Shown piece by piece: positions 1 to 7,839 of a stretch of DNA of 64,000 bases; position 1 is the first letter of the stretch, and every line of letters begins with the position of its first letter. Under the pieces are notes generated by a model, which was given only the letters and a program-made list of their open reading frames with translations, was not told the origin of the DNA and did no database searches. This stretch comes from JBGSIC01 sp041751875 (lineage in GTDB: Bacteria > Bdellovibrionota > FAC87 > UBA2466 > JACKAF01): NCBI GenBank assembly GCA_041751875.1, contig JBGSIC010000029.1, positions 124,001 through 188,000 on the forward strand. The letters are read 5' to 3'. A program made the translations under genes and the position numbers.

Positions 1-333
1 GATATTTGTCAGCTTGTTTGTCCCTACAACCTAAAAGTGCGGGACTATAGTTTGCCGAGGGAAATCAAGGTTCGTACTTATCCACCGCTTTTTGAAATCG
101 CTACGATGGATCAAAAACAGTATGAGAACTATTTCGGTGGAACACCAATGACGCGAGCAAAGCGAAATGGACTCAGACGAAATGCCTTGATCGCGATGCG
201 TGTGAAAAACGATCCAAAACTGGAAGAGGCTCTCGCGCTGGCTGAGCAGGATGCGGAATCGCCTATTGCAGAGACAATTCGTCAGGTTCGCGCTTACGAA
301 TCTCTACTGCCTTCTGTTTCTTCTCTAGCCTGA
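1..333 (+). CDS. queG: Epoxyqueuosine reductase QueG, C-terminal part (cut by window edge)
   Basis: The reading frame is open from base 1, so the start lies outside the window. The visible 110 residues begin with DICQLVCPYN, the Cys-rich ferredoxin-like motif of QueG, and continue with the family tail (FGGTPMTRAKRNGLRRNALI). QueG reduces epoxyqueuosine to queuosine in tRNA anticodons using a cobalamin cofactor and two [4Fe-4S] clusters; only the end of the cluster-binding region is seen. The 3' end overlaps the convergent tadA gene by 71 bases. The family assignment is firm; nothing can be said about the catalytic N-terminal half. Confidence 0.85.
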   Translation, partial: DICQLVCPYNLKVRDYSLPREIKVRTYPPLFEIATMDQKQYENYFGGTPMTRAKRNGLRRNALIAMRVKNDPKLEEALALAEQDAESPIAETIRQVRAYESLLPSVSSLA

Positions 334-802
334 CTTGAGAAAAAAAGGAACTGATGAGGTCTTGCGCCTCTTCCTTAAGCACGCCGTCTTGAACGAGTTT
401 AAAGCGGTGGTCGTAAACACCTTCTCCAATCAGGGGTTTTACCCGAACCAGACCTGCATTTTTGTTATCCGGACATCCGTAGTAAATCGAATCGATTCGT
501 GCCCAAAGTAGCGCACCGGTGCACATCAGGCACGGCTCCACGGTTACCACTAAAGAAGTCCCGGGGAACGCACGCCACAAACCTGAGCGCGCGTTGTAAT
601 CTTCCAGTGCCATGACTTCCGCGTGAGCAATCGTGCGGGAGGAAGAGAGGCGCGAATTAAAGCCCTCCCCGATAATTTTATCCTCTGCCACCAAAACAGC
701 ACCCACGGGAACTTCGCCTGCTTGAGCAGCTTTTTCACCCAGTGCGAGAGCCCGGCGCATCCAAAATTCGGGGTCTTTTAACATTGGAAGCGAACCTAGC
801 AT
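263..802 (-). CDS. tadA: tRNA-specific adenosine deaminase TadA
   Basis: Cytidine/deoxycytidylate-deaminase fold enzyme that converts A34 to inosine in tRNA-Arg(ACG). The zinc site is complete: HAEVMAL supplies the His and catalytic Glu and PCLMCTGAL supplies the two Cys. The N-terminal stretch FWMRRALALGEKAAQAGEVP is typical of TadA. At 179 aa it is slightly longer than usual because of a basic C-terminal tail that runs into the end of queG. An ATG at 784 is a possible alternative start closer to the family's usual N terminus. Its presumed substrate tRNA-Arg(ACG) is encoded at 3070-3143. Confidence 0.93.
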   Translation of the reverse strand: MLGSLPMLKDPEFWMRRALALGEKAAQAGEVPVGAVLVAEDKIIGEGFNSRLSSSRTIAHAEVMALEDYNARSGLWRAFPGTSLVVTVEPCLMCTGALLWARIDSIYYGCPDNKNAGLVRVKPLIGEGVYDHRFKLVQDGVLKEEAQDLISSFFSQVRLEKKQKAVEIRKREPDELSLQ

Positions 803-913
803 ACCCGGACCACCGGTTTCCAGTGCCTAATCTTCCGTGTTTGAGCGCCTTTAACCAGGCTATGCATTAGACAGCACTCATAAAGTATACGGTGGTAAAT
901 AGGCGTGAGTTTT

Positions 914-929
914 TGGACGTTTTATTGCA
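914..929 (+). promoter_or_regulatory. Sigma-54-like promoter (-24/-12)
   Basis: TGGACGTTTTATTGCA has GG at 915-916 and GC at 927-928, the 12-base offset required for sigma-54, with an exact TTGCA -12 element. The -24 element departs from TGGCA (AC for CA). It lies about 30 bases before the GTG at 960. Confidence 0.4.
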
Positions 930-959
930 TCTTCTAGCCTTACCGTTTACGGGGGATAG

Positions 960-1969
960 GTGCGAAATTTTACCCTTATTTTTTTTACCTTGATGATGGC
1001 TGCGCCCGCGCATGCCAAAAAAACGAAAATTCCGGTTCGCATTGGATTTGAAAACCAGCTTTATGGTACTTCCCATATCTCGGCGACGCTGGAACACGAC
1101 AGTGTCAACCATACAGCGGTGGTGAAGTTTGAGCCCAGGTTTTGGAAAGGGCCTCTACCCACCAGTCACTTTGTGATTCCTCCTGAAGCAATTCCAAATT
1201 TAGAAGCCTATTTAGCCAGCAAACACGAGGAACAGCCCGTTTATCTTCTTACCAAACGATCCAATGGTCCGCCGTCAGTGGCAACTTTTTCGCCGCACAG
1301 TATCCATGGGGCGTTGGCTTCCCACCCGTAGTACGTTTTCAGAAGTAAAAGGATTTGCTCAAGTGGAATGGAGAGTTTTACACGCTTCCCCCGTTTCCTG
1401 AACAAAAGTTGGGGATAGCCGTGCGTCCTACAAATGGATTAACTCGGGAACCTACTATGATTCCTGTTTTTGCCTTTAGGGGCGAAAAAGGAGTGGCCTA
1501 TGTTATTCCCGCTGAGAGATTGATGACGGATGTCGTTGAGCGCGTCTATCACCGCGCCCTTCCTGGTTCCAGTACGGATTTTTATGCCGTTCCCCTATCG
1601 GCCTTGAGGGTGGCGAGCGGACCGGCCGAGTACGATAGTTGGAAGGAAAACACTACCGGTATTTTTTCTTCTCAGAGAGTTCCGCTGCGAAGCGAGACAG
1701 AACTGGGATTAATGCCCAAGATTCCCGTTCGCTTTGGTGAGATCACCGAGGAACAATGGCACGGGAGCCTGGAGGATTTAGTCGAACCAGCCATTAAAAA
1801 TGCACTCGAAGAAACGCGTCACGGTACCAATGTCTACCGCATGTCTGAAGCGTTACCCGAGTCTAGGGTACGAGAAAAGGTTCTGACGAGTTGGGAAAAG
1901 TGCAAGGCTGTGCTAGCAGAACTCAATCCGTTCACGCTCAAGCCAACGAATCCTTTTTCTCCCAATTAG
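960..1969 (+). pseudogene. Exported protein of unknown function, apparently frameshifted and interrupted
   Basis: A GTG-started frame (960-1331) encodes a Sec signal peptide (FTLIFFTLMMAAPAHA) and about 100 further residues. A second frame runs to 1969. Between about 1187 and 1345 the second frame is open and reads like protein (for example NFFAAQYPWGVGFPP), while the first frame turns into low-quality sequence and stops. The second frame then meets an in-frame TAA at 1346 and carries on with LLKWNGEFYTLPPFPEQ. The TTG at 1355 has no usable ribosome binding site. The simplest reading is one gene of about 330 codons broken by a frameshift plus a stop. A sequencing error or two true genes cannot be excluded. 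No family was recognised. Confidence 0.5.
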
Positions 1970-1971
1970 CT

Positions 1972-2283
1972 CTATTGTTCGTGACAGTCGCTTTCGGTTA
2001 CCTTCACTTTAATCTTCGAAGGCCCTACCATGGGTCGGGGAAGCGGCACAAAACTCACTTCTGCCTGCACGCGGCACTTTTCCGATTCCACGACAAAAAC
2101 GTCGGGGCTACTTTCGGTAATCGACTTCACATGATCCGCGCTTCCGAATGCCTGCGCAACGTGTGCACTTCCGGCGACAGCAGCGAGAATTCTTAAGCTT
2201 TCCGCGGTGGGGGGTAGAGCTGCTACTGCAGCAACAGTTGAAATTCCCAAAAACAAAACACTCAAATGCATCTTCTTAGCCAT
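1972..2283 (-). CDS. Small exported protein, unknown function
   Basis: A 103-aa protein starting at the ATG at 2283, chosen because GGAGG lies six bases upstream; a longer frame to 2358 lacks such a site. The N terminus (MAKKMHLSVLFLGISTVAAVAAL) is a probable signal peptide or membrane anchor. The mature part holds two Cys residues and a short basic and valine-rich C-terminal strand. It converges on the broken gene before it with only two bases between the stops. No family recognised. Confidence 0.6.
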   Translation of the reverse strand: MAKKMHLSVLFLGISTVAAVAALPPTAESLRILAAVAGSAHVAQAFGSADHVKSITESSPDVFVVESEKCRVQAEVSFVPLPRPMVGPSKIKVKVTESDCHEQ

Positions 2284-2387
2284 ATTGGCCTCCCATGTAA
2301 TGACCACAGATAAAACCTGTTTAGGTAGGCCGTCAATGGCGTCGAATTCTTCTTTCATGCCGCTCTGCGGTGCGCGTAAAGCCTTAC

Positions 2388-2927
2388 TCAGTTTGGCCGA
2401 GCCTCTGCCAGTTTTTTGAGGGCCCCTAGGCCTTGAGCAAACGAAGCTTTCACCATCTTGTCACCGAAAAGGAGCCCCATGACTTTCTGAGGAAAACTTG
2501 CTGCTCCACTCATCGCCCATGTCACTTGCGTAGCGTTCCCTTGAGGAATCAAAGTGAATTCCACATGGCTTAGACTTTTTATCGGCCGATGCATTTCCAG
2601 TTTCATCACAACCTGGGAAGGGGGCACGGACTGCAAAATTTCAGATCGTCCTGCTCCTACCATTTCATTACCTTCCCATTCCATTACGGAGCCGGCTCCC
2701 GTTTGTGAGCCGTGAAACTGTTTTTTCATATTGGGATCTGTTTCGAAGGGAGACCATTTGCTCCATTCGCGCAGATCATTAATATAGGGAAAGATTCTGT
2801 CGGGAGTTGCCTGAATCGTTTCCGATTGTGCGACATGGAAGGTGTTAGGTTGAAAGGAAGCAATCACCAAAACGAGGGCGAAAAGAACGCCCAGGAAAGC
2901 AAAAACCCTTTTTAAGGTGCGCAACAT
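2388..2927 (-). CDS. SRPBCC (START/polyketide cyclase-like) domain protein, membrane-anchored
   Basis: The 179-aa protein has one N-terminal hydrophobic segment (residues about 8-25) followed by a full SRPBCC domain. The pattern ATPDRIFPYINDLREWSKWSPF is the typical first helix of this lipid- or ligand-binding fold, and the last helix (GLLFGDKMVKASFAQGLGALKKLAE) closes the cavity. The ligand is unknown. The start is supported by GAGG eight bases upstream. No neighbour points to a pathway. Confidence 0.75.
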   Translation of the reverse strand: MLRTLKRVFAFLGVLFALVLVIASFQPNTFHVAQSETIQATPDRIFPYINDLREWSKWSPFETDPNMKKQFHGSQTGAGSVMEWEGNEMVGAGRSEILQSVPPSQVVMKLEMHRPIKSLSHVEFTLIPQGNATQVTWAMSGAASFPQKVMGLLFGDKMVKASFAQGLGALKKLAEARPN

Positions 2928-3069
2928 GATGAGATCCTCAAGCAGTTGACCAAGGAAGTTTGAGAAATTTTACAACGAGACGCGAGAAAGGGCCTAACTT
3001 AATGATGGAGGCAAACGGGGCGATGACATCGTGGAGGTAGGGCTAACTCATTGAAATAAAAGAAAAATG

Positions 3070-3143
3070 CGCGCCCGGAAGGAGTCGAACCTCCGACCTA
3101 CAGATTCGTAGTCTGCCGCTCTATCCAGCTGAGCTACGGGCGC
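3070..3143 (-). tRNA. tRNA-Arg (anticodon ACG)
   Basis: The minus strand folds into a cloverleaf: acceptor GCGCCCG pairs with CGGGCGC, and an anticodon arm of five pairs closes the loop CTACGAA, giving anticodon ACG. The T-arm contains GGTTCGACTCC. CCA is not encoded. This tRNA needs A34-to-inosine editing by TadA, whose gene is 2.3 kb away. Confidence 0.95.
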
Positions 3144-3261
3144 ACACTAATAAGGTTTCCTGAAACAGGAATTCCTAAAGCGGTGCCAATGTTATAGGGA
3201 AAGGTTCGTTTTTCTACAAATGTTATTTTCCCGCCCCAAACGGCGGTAGTGAGACGGCAAT

Positions 3262-3573
3262 CTAGAGATACGGCTCTAAATAGTGGGAAACGGGACTCCA
3301 GCGATGCGACTCGTGAGCGTCGATAGAGGCCGATTCGACTGCCTCATTTTCTTTCTGTTCCGCTTCTTTTTTTTCTGATTCAGTTTCTAGCTTCAGAGGA
3401 CGAACAACAGCGAGCTGGATTTCCGCAAGCCTTTCCCCAAACTCTCGTTCATCGACGTCGGTGTCGGTCCATTCCGAATCAATCTCAGTTTTATGGCCGG
3501 CGTTCCTAAGAAATGGAGCTTGTTTCAGCGTTCGATTGATGACTTTGGTAGCTTTAGGCTTTGCAGCGTTCAT
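3262..3573 (-). CDS. Hypothetical charged protein under a sigma-54-like promoter
   Basis: A 103-aa protein with no signal peptide or membrane segment. The N terminus is basic (MNAAKPKATKVINRTLK) and the middle is very acidic and Glu/Lys-rich (residues about 60-80), so much of it may be disordered or helical. GGGGGA precedes the ATG by a few bases. A near-perfect sigma-54 promoter lies 40-55 bases upstream, which suggests a conditionally expressed protein. No family recognised. Confidence 0.5.
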   Translation of the reverse strand: MNAAKPKATKVINRTLKQAPFLRNAGHKTEIDSEWTDTDVDEREFGERLAEIQLAVVRPLKLETESEKKEAEQKENEAVESASIDAHESHRWSPVSHYLEPYL

Positions 3574-3613
3574 ACATCCCCCTGTGATTGATGAGTTCTA
3601 ACCAGATATATAA

Positions 3614-3629
3614 AGCAAAGTTGATGCCA
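3614..3629 (-). promoter_or_regulatory. Sigma-54 promoter upstream of the gene at 3262-3573
   Basis: On the minus strand the site reads TGGCATCAACTTTGCT, with GG at 3628-3627 and GC at 3616-3615. It matches both the TGGCA -24 and the TTGCT -12 boxes with correct spacing. The start point would fall near 3603, about 30 bases before the ATG at 3573. Confidence 0.6.
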
Positions 3630-3734
3630 ATGGCTCTACGCGACGAATAGGCTAAGACTCTGCCATTTAATTGCTGTCCTGTGTTCTGAAAAAGGAACAT
3701 TTGGTCTGTTTTGTTTCATACTCGCGACATGAGG

Positions 3735-3772
3735 GGGATCTCGGGAAATCGCATAACCATCGCGAAGATCCC
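3735..3772. promoter_or_regulatory. Inverted repeat between two divergent sigma-54-like promoters (possible enhancer site)
   Basis: GGGATCT (3735-3741) and AGATCCC (3766-3772) are perfect inverted arms, and TCGC / GCGA form a second inverted pair inside. The element sits about 80-110 bases from both flanking -24/-12 promoters, a normal distance for a bacterial enhancer-binding protein. The rest of this 454-base gap shows a weaker inverted repeat (TGTTC / GAACA, about 3680-3700) and no gene. Confidence 0.35.
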
Positions 3773-3848
3773 AGGCTGGAGTCACTTATTCTTTTGAACT
3801 GACGTACTAAAATGAAACACGCTAAGCAATGCGTAGGCACGAAATTTT

Positions 3849-3864
3849 TGGCATATGCATTGCT
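3849..3864 (+). promoter_or_regulatory. Sigma-54 promoter upstream of a candidate small RNA and hpf
   Basis: TGGCATATGCATTGCT has GG at 3850-3851 and GC at 3862-3863, with good TGGCA and TTGCT boxes and exact spacing. Transcription would start near 3875. Confidence 0.55.
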
Positions 3865-3874
3865 TCATAAAAGG

Positions 3875-3970
3875 TTAGTGCCTGACTGGATCGCTAGAAT
3901 GCGAATTAAAGCTTGGGAATTGAAATGTGAGATTGGAAGATTTCGCAGTTCAGTTCCCAAGCTTTTTTTC
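3875..3970 (+). ncRNA. Candidate small RNA or attenuated leader between a sigma-54 promoter and hpf
   Basis: The stretch is bounded by the -24/-12 promoter at 3849-3864 and the strong terminator-like hairpin at 3908-3969, giving a predicted transcript of about 95 bases with no open reading frame of note. It could be a free small RNA, or a leader through which hpf is expressed by read-through. Nothing in its sequence matches an RNA family I recognise. Confidence 0.35.
3908..3969 (+). terminator. Intrinsic terminator-like hairpin upstream of hpf
   Basis: AAAGCTTGGGAA (3908-3919) pairs perfectly with TTCCCAAGCTTT (3954-3965), and the stem runs into a tract of seven T (3963-3969). The loop is long (34 bases), which is unusual for a simple terminator. 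Confidence 0.55.
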
Positions 3971-4027
3971 TTTTAGGCAGCGGGTAGTTGGGCAAGTTGT
4001 TGAACCATTTAACACTTGGAGGGGGCC

Positions 4028-4399
4028 ATGCCGGTTCGATTCGTATTCCATCATCTCGATCCTTCCCGTTCTTTAATGCGTTACACAGAGGAGAAACTCA
4101 GTCACTTGTTTGAGAAATATTTTTCGCGTCCGCCAGTCGCGGTTCGCGTTAGCTTTACAAAATTAAAGAACGGTCGGATTGCTCACTGTGATTTTCAAGG
4201 TCCTTACGGGAAAGAGGTGCATACCGAAGTAAAGGCGCCCACTGTCTATGGAGCTGTGAATAAAATGGCGACTCGCATAGGGCGCCAGCTGCGCAGACAA
4301 AAAGAACGCATCAAGGGACACAAGTCATTGCCCATGCACAGCGTGACCGCCGCTGAGGCGCTTGCGGTGGAAAGAGAAGAAAGCTTTCCCTTGGTTTAG
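4028..4399 (+). CDS. hpf: Ribosome hibernation-promoting factor / RaiA family protein (short form)
   Basis: The 123-aa protein has the beta-alpha-beta-beta-beta-alpha fold pattern of the S30AE family: FVFHHLDPSRSLMRYTEEKL, a central VRVSFTKLKNGRIAHCDF, then AVNKMATRIGRQLRRQKERIK with the basic second helix that contacts 16S rRNA. It lacks the C-terminal dimerisation domain of long HPF. The ATG at 4028 is chosen over an upstream TTG because GGAGGGGG lies just before it. Such factors inactivate 70S ribosomes under starvation, and many are controlled by stress promoters; here a sigma-54-like promoter and a hairpin lie upstream. Confidence 0.8.
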   Translation: MPVRFVFHHLDPSRSLMRYTEEKLSHLFEKYFSRPPVAVRVSFTKLKNGRIAHCDFQGPYGKEVHTEVKAPTVYGAVNKMATRIGRQLRRQKERIKGHKSLPMHSVTAAEALAVEREESFPLV

Positions 4400-4418
4400 T
4401 AATAGATTAGCGAAAGCG

Positions 4419-4453
4419 ACGGGAAACTCTCAAAAGGGTTTCCCGTTTTTTTT
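4419..4453 (+). terminator. Intrinsic terminator of hpf
   Basis: ACGGGAAAC (4419-4427) pairs with GTTTCCCGT (4438-4446), with a 10-base loop followed by eight T. It lies 20 bases after the hpf stop. Confidence 0.85.
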
Positions 4454-4554
4454 GCTTTGCGCACTGCATCTAAATTGGGAAACGCCTGACCCGCGCGGCT
4501 TTTGAACTTCTCCCGCGCTTACGCTAAGGTAAGGGGCACATGGGGAGGGTTCAT

Positions 4555-5016
4555 ATGGGTAACTGGGTTTTGGTTCTTTTTTCACTCTTTTCGCTTTCTG
4601 CTTCTGCGTACACAACACGGCCAGCCGGGCGCGTGGAAACGCTCATGCATGTCTTCGATATCGATATCACCAAATGCGAGAAGAACTATCGAGCGGTCAA
4701 TCCGAACGGAAAATATTTCAGAAAAGGTTACGGCATTTGTACGATATACGAGTGTGAAAAGGTAGAGCCGCACATTTCATTCGAGCGCGTTGTTAAAACA
4801 GAAATCTTTAAAGAAGCGGGCGATCTGGAATATAGAGTGCATATTGCCGCAGGAGACGACAACAACTACAAGGCGAGTTGCTCGTACACGATCACCTTCC
4901 TTCCCCCTGAAGGACTTAATGCCAACTGGGCGGATGCGCGAGACTACGTGGAAAAAAGCATCGCGAAGATTCCGAATGGGAAGTTGGAAGTACCGGTACT
5001 GCGCATCGTTCAGTAA
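4555..5016 (+). CDS. Exported protein of unknown function
   Basis: A 153-aa protein started at 4555, where GGGAGG lies seven bases upstream; the in-frame ATG at 4540 has no such site. Residues 1-18 (GNWVLVLFSLFSLSASA) form a signal peptide. The mature part has four Cys residues, suggesting disulphides in the periplasm, and several predicted beta strands. No family was recognised. It is isolated by the hpf terminator upstream and a promoter region downstream. Confidence 0.6.
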   Translation: MGNWVLVLFSLFSLSASAYTTRPAGRVETLMHVFDIDITKCEKNYRAVNPNGKYFRKGYGICTIYECEKVEPHISFERVVKTEIFKEAGDLEYRVHIAAGDDNNYKASCSYTITFLPPEGLNANWADARDYVEKSIAKIPNGKLEVPVLRIVQ

Positions 5017-5123
5017 ATCAGGCGTATTCCACAAGAGTTCTCGCTTCGTTTAGGTTTCTGACAGACTCGACTAAGGGGTGAGCATTTCTTTCTGTGTACA
5101 GGTTTGCCCACGCCTGAGCAGCT

Positions 5124-5139
5124 TGGCACGAGACTCGCA
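5124..5139 (+). promoter_or_regulatory. Sigma-54 promoter upstream of the exported protein at 5177
   Basis: TGGCACGAGACTCGCA has a perfect TGGCACG -24 box (GG 5125-5126) and GC at 5137-5138 with correct spacing; only the second base of TTGC differs. The start point near 5150 gives a short leader to the ATG at 5177. Confidence 0.6.
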
Positions 5140-5176
5140 CTAAAAGGCTTCATCTAGCAGTTGAGTGGGATGTTTT

Positions 5177-5998
5177 ATGTTTTCCAAGCTACCTCTTTTT
5201 ACTTTTATTCTCCTTGTCAGTTCCGTGGTTCAAGCCGTCGATGCGCATAACAGAGGCACTACGACAGGTGATCATCTGTATGTTCCCGAACGCGATATTG
5301 TGGAATCCAAAATAGATGATGGCGTGCTTTTGGATCTTGAACGCCTAACTTCTCGCGGGAACTTTTTTAGAGGTATTTGTGACGAAACCAACGATGAAGG
5401 CATCGTTGCTATTCGCGTAAGTACACCCTTTAAAAGTATAAAAAAATCAACGGACTCTCTTGTAAAAGACCTTGTGAGAACAAAAATGGCGGGGCCGAAG
5501 ACTCAAGCGACTCGGGTCAGCCGCATATTTCTTGGACCGGAGTTTCGTGCGACAGACGGTAGTTATAATGGTGTGGGACCTGAGACGGTGTGCTTAAAAG
5601 TGGAGGGCAAATCAGGAGCCGAGCTGTGCTCCGAGCTCGAGCGCGCTGTGCGCAAGTTTGATTTCGGATTTAAGTACGCAGGCTGTTTTGCCTCGCAGGG
5701 AAAGGGCTTCTCTTTTGGCACAGACCAGCTGAAGGAATTCCAGCAGCTTAAGTTTCCCCATAACGAAGAAAGTAGTTTTGCAACCGCCTATATAACCATT
5801 GAACACAATCGCTTTGATGAAGCAAAGCAACTTCTCGAAGCAAGCGGCTTAACCATTCCAAGTACAAGTGGAATGCCAGGCGTATGGGAGCTTCCGCTTG
5901 GCACGGACACACGCGCCGAGTTTGACAGGTTGCGAGAGCTATCGTTGCAACCCAACTCCCCGTTCAATATCACCAGCAGAATGCAGCGCGGCCTTTAA
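5177..5998 (+). CDS. Exported protein of unknown function, sigma-54-type promoter
   Basis: A 273-aa protein; a GTG at 5165 is in frame, but ATG 5177 has the better site (GGGA six bases upstream) and gives a cleaner signal peptide (FSKLPLFTFILLVSSVVQAVDA). The mature region has several Cys residues and two similar-looking halves (ATRVSRIFLG... and ATAYITIEHNRFDEA...), which hints at an internal duplication of a small alpha/beta unit. No known family recognised. Its stop abuts the stop of the convergent beta-propeller gene. Confidence 0.6.
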   Translation: MFSKLPLFTFILLVSSVVQAVDAHNRGTTTGDHLYVPERDIVESKIDDGVLLDLERLTSRGNFFRGICDETNDEGIVAIRVSTPFKSIKKSTDSLVKDLVRTKMAGPKTQATRVSRIFLGPEFRATDGSYNGVGPETVCLKVEGKSGAELCSELERAVRKFDFGFKYAGCFASQGKGFSFGTDQLKEFQQLKFPHNEESSFATAYITIEHNRFDEAKQLLEASGLTIPSTSGMPGVWELPLGTDTRAEFDRLRELSLQPNSPFNITSRMQRGL

Positions 5999-7108
5999 TT
6001 AAGGTGCGCATTCCGATGCGATTTGTTGTGCGACATCACCTTTGAAGGTGATGATGCGATTCCAATCGTCGTTACATGCTTGCGCGAACGCATTGCAGGC
6101 ATAGTTGGAACGAGCGTAGATTTGCCCGGAATGGAGATCGACAGCGACCTTGTCCATGACACGAAACTCACTGACCGAAAGGTCCACGGCGAGCTCGCCC
6201 ACCACGGTCGGGGCAAGAGGGTTACTGGTATTGACCGCTACGACGTTGCGTTCGTCGCGATTGCCGATGATGAGGCACTTGCCGTAGGCGGCTACCGATC
6301 GGGGGCTTTGGCCCACGTTCATGCGTCCGACTTCTTTGAGTGTCTTTTCATCCACAAATAGAAGATCGCCCGCACCTTCCGCAGTCATGGCTAAAAGGCC
6401 TGAACTAGCAATGTGGATCACCGAACTTATCTTGTTTTGAAAGTTGGCAAACACAGGCGTTAGCTTATTGGTTTGCGGATTGAGCTGGTAAAGATTGCTG
6501 CGCGCATCACCGATAGATTCCGCATTATAGACGTAAAACACCGAACCCACTTTGATTCCGCCGAGCGGTAAACGTAAGCGAACTGGCAGGTACCGTGGGC
6601 GACTAGAAGGTGAAATCGTAAAAAAAGTTTGAGCGGCGAGACTAAAGTCTTTGCTCATAGCCGTATCATTGGGATTGCCGCCGGGATCGGTAAAATATTC
6701 ACGCCCGTTATGACTCCCGATCCAGGTGCGGGCCCAAGCATCCACAGGGACAACTTTGGTCTTGGCAGAAAGCTTCCCGTTTTTGTTTTCCACAAGGGTG
6801 TAGTGGGTAAGATTGGGCGTGTGTCCCGTTCCGACAACCAGTACGGAATGAGTGGAGTAGGGATAAACAAAAGCCGCAGAGTGAGGGAAGGTTACGCTCC
6901 CTAGAAGGGTATCGCCCTTGTAGGCTTCCAAGCTGTAGTGAGAATTAAACTCTTTGCGAGATTTACCTACCCACAACAGGCCATCGTGAAACGTGAGCCC
7001 TTCGAAAGGTTCCCCTTTATCGAGCAGTGTGATCGTCTCGGTTTTAGCGTATGAAGTTCCCACGACGAGTGACGCCCACACCCCAAGCAAAATGGCTAAG
7101 CCCCTCAT
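5999..7108 (-). CDS. Exported beta-propeller-like protein
   Basis: The 369-aa protein has a signal peptide (ILLGVWASLVVGTSYA) and repeating four-stranded blade patterns. The clearest are SSVIHIASSGLLAMTAEGAGDLLFVD and GQSPRSVAAYGKCLIIGNRDERNVVAVN, which resemble YncE/WD40-like propellers. Such proteins usually serve as binding scaffolds in the periplasm or at the surface; no catalytic motif is visible. AGGTGGGA precedes the ATG. There is no operon partner: a small intergenic region separates it from the lysozyme gene. Confidence 0.6.
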   Translation of the reverse strand: MRGLAILLGVWASLVVGTSYAKTETITLLDKGEPFEGLTFHDGLLWVGKSRKEFNSHYSLEAYKGDTLLGSVTFPHSAAFVYPYSTHSVLVVGTGHTPNLTHYTLVENKNGKLSAKTKVVPVDAWARTWIGSHNGREYFTDPGGNPNDTAMSKDFSLAAQTFFTISPSSRPRYLPVRLRLPLGGIKVGSVFYVYNAESIGDARSNLYQLNPQTNKLTPVFANFQNKISSVIHIASSGLLAMTAEGAGDLLFVDEKTLKEVGRMNVGQSPRSVAAYGKCLIIGNRDERNVVAVNTSNPLAPTVVGELAVDLSVSEFRVMDKVAVDLHSGQIYARSNYACNAFAQACNDDWNRIITFKGDVAQQIASECAP

Positions 7109-7192
7109 GTTCCCACCTTTTGTATGAAAGAAGTTAAGGCCTATTTTTATGCCTATTGAGGGCGGGGGAAAAGGAACACCGTGGCGCGACGG

Positions 7193-7837
7193 TTAGCCAC
7201 CCAAATCAGATAGGCTACCAAGAAGGACATCGAGGTCAACGAAGCCTTTAATCCCCTTCAACTTAGCGCGGTGATCAATTTGGCGCAGTAAAGGGGTTTT
7301 AGTGACCTTGGTAGGTTCAGACGGGATGTCTCGGATCCAGAGCGCGTATTTCTGAAACACGGTGTTGTCTAAGTACTTCAGAAAAAACTCATCGGTAGTG
7401 TAAAGAATGGGCGGCTTGCCGAAATGGTTTTCGATTAACTGAAGTGCCTCTTGAAGTTCGCGCCTGAAAATCTCCAAGGGAGGCCGGCGTTCACAGTTTC
7501 CCACAAACTCTAAGTCAACGGCGGGGATAAGAAGTTTCTTTTCGTCTTTGAGGGCTTCAATAAAGTTTTGAGCCTGCATGCCAGCGTCGCGACACAAATT
7601 GTAGTAGTGGTAGGCGCCCACTTTGATGCCAGCCGCTTGAGCGCCTTTCACATTTTCCTTGAAACGAGGGTCTCGGCTTTTTACTCCCTCGCTGGCTTTG
7701 ATGTAAGCAAAGCGAATCTCTTGTTTATAGATCGCCCTCCAATCGATTTTCCCTTGATGGTGAGAAACGTCGATTCCTTTCACTTCAGCAAAAGCGCTCA
7801 GGCAGAGCAGAGAAAGAAGGAGGAGGATTCTTGTCAT
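7193..7837 (-). CDS. GH25 family lysozyme (exported)
   Basis: The 214-aa protein carries a signal peptide (ILLLLSLLCLSAFA) and a complete GH25 domain. GIDVSHHQG holds the first catalytic-site Asp (about residue 23), followed by FAYIKASEG and the AVDLE motif with Asp108 and Glu110. GH25 enzymes cleave the MurNAc-GlcNAc bond of peptidoglycan. The gene could act in cell-wall turnover or against other bacteria; the sequence does not decide. Its ATG lies only three bases beyond the T-tract of a terminator and has no visible Shine-Dalgarno sequence. Confidence 0.85.
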   Translation of the reverse strand: MTRILLLLSLLCLSAFAEVKGIDVSHHQGKIDWRAIYKQEIRFAYIKASEGVKSRDPRFKENVKGAQAAGIKVGAYHYYNLCRDAGMQAQNFIEALKDEKKLLIPAVDLEFVGNCERRPPLEIFRRELQEALQLIENHFGKPPILYTTDEFFLKYLDNTVFQKYALWIRDIPSEPTKVTKTPLLRQIDHRAKLKGIKGFVDLDVLLGSLSDLGG

Positions 7838-7839
7838 AG

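Noticed and set aside
1279..1294. A sigma-54-like TGGCA...GC pattern inside the broken exported-protein gene
   Set aside because: It has the right spacing, but the -12 box is poor and it lies in coding-like sequence, so chance is the better explanation.
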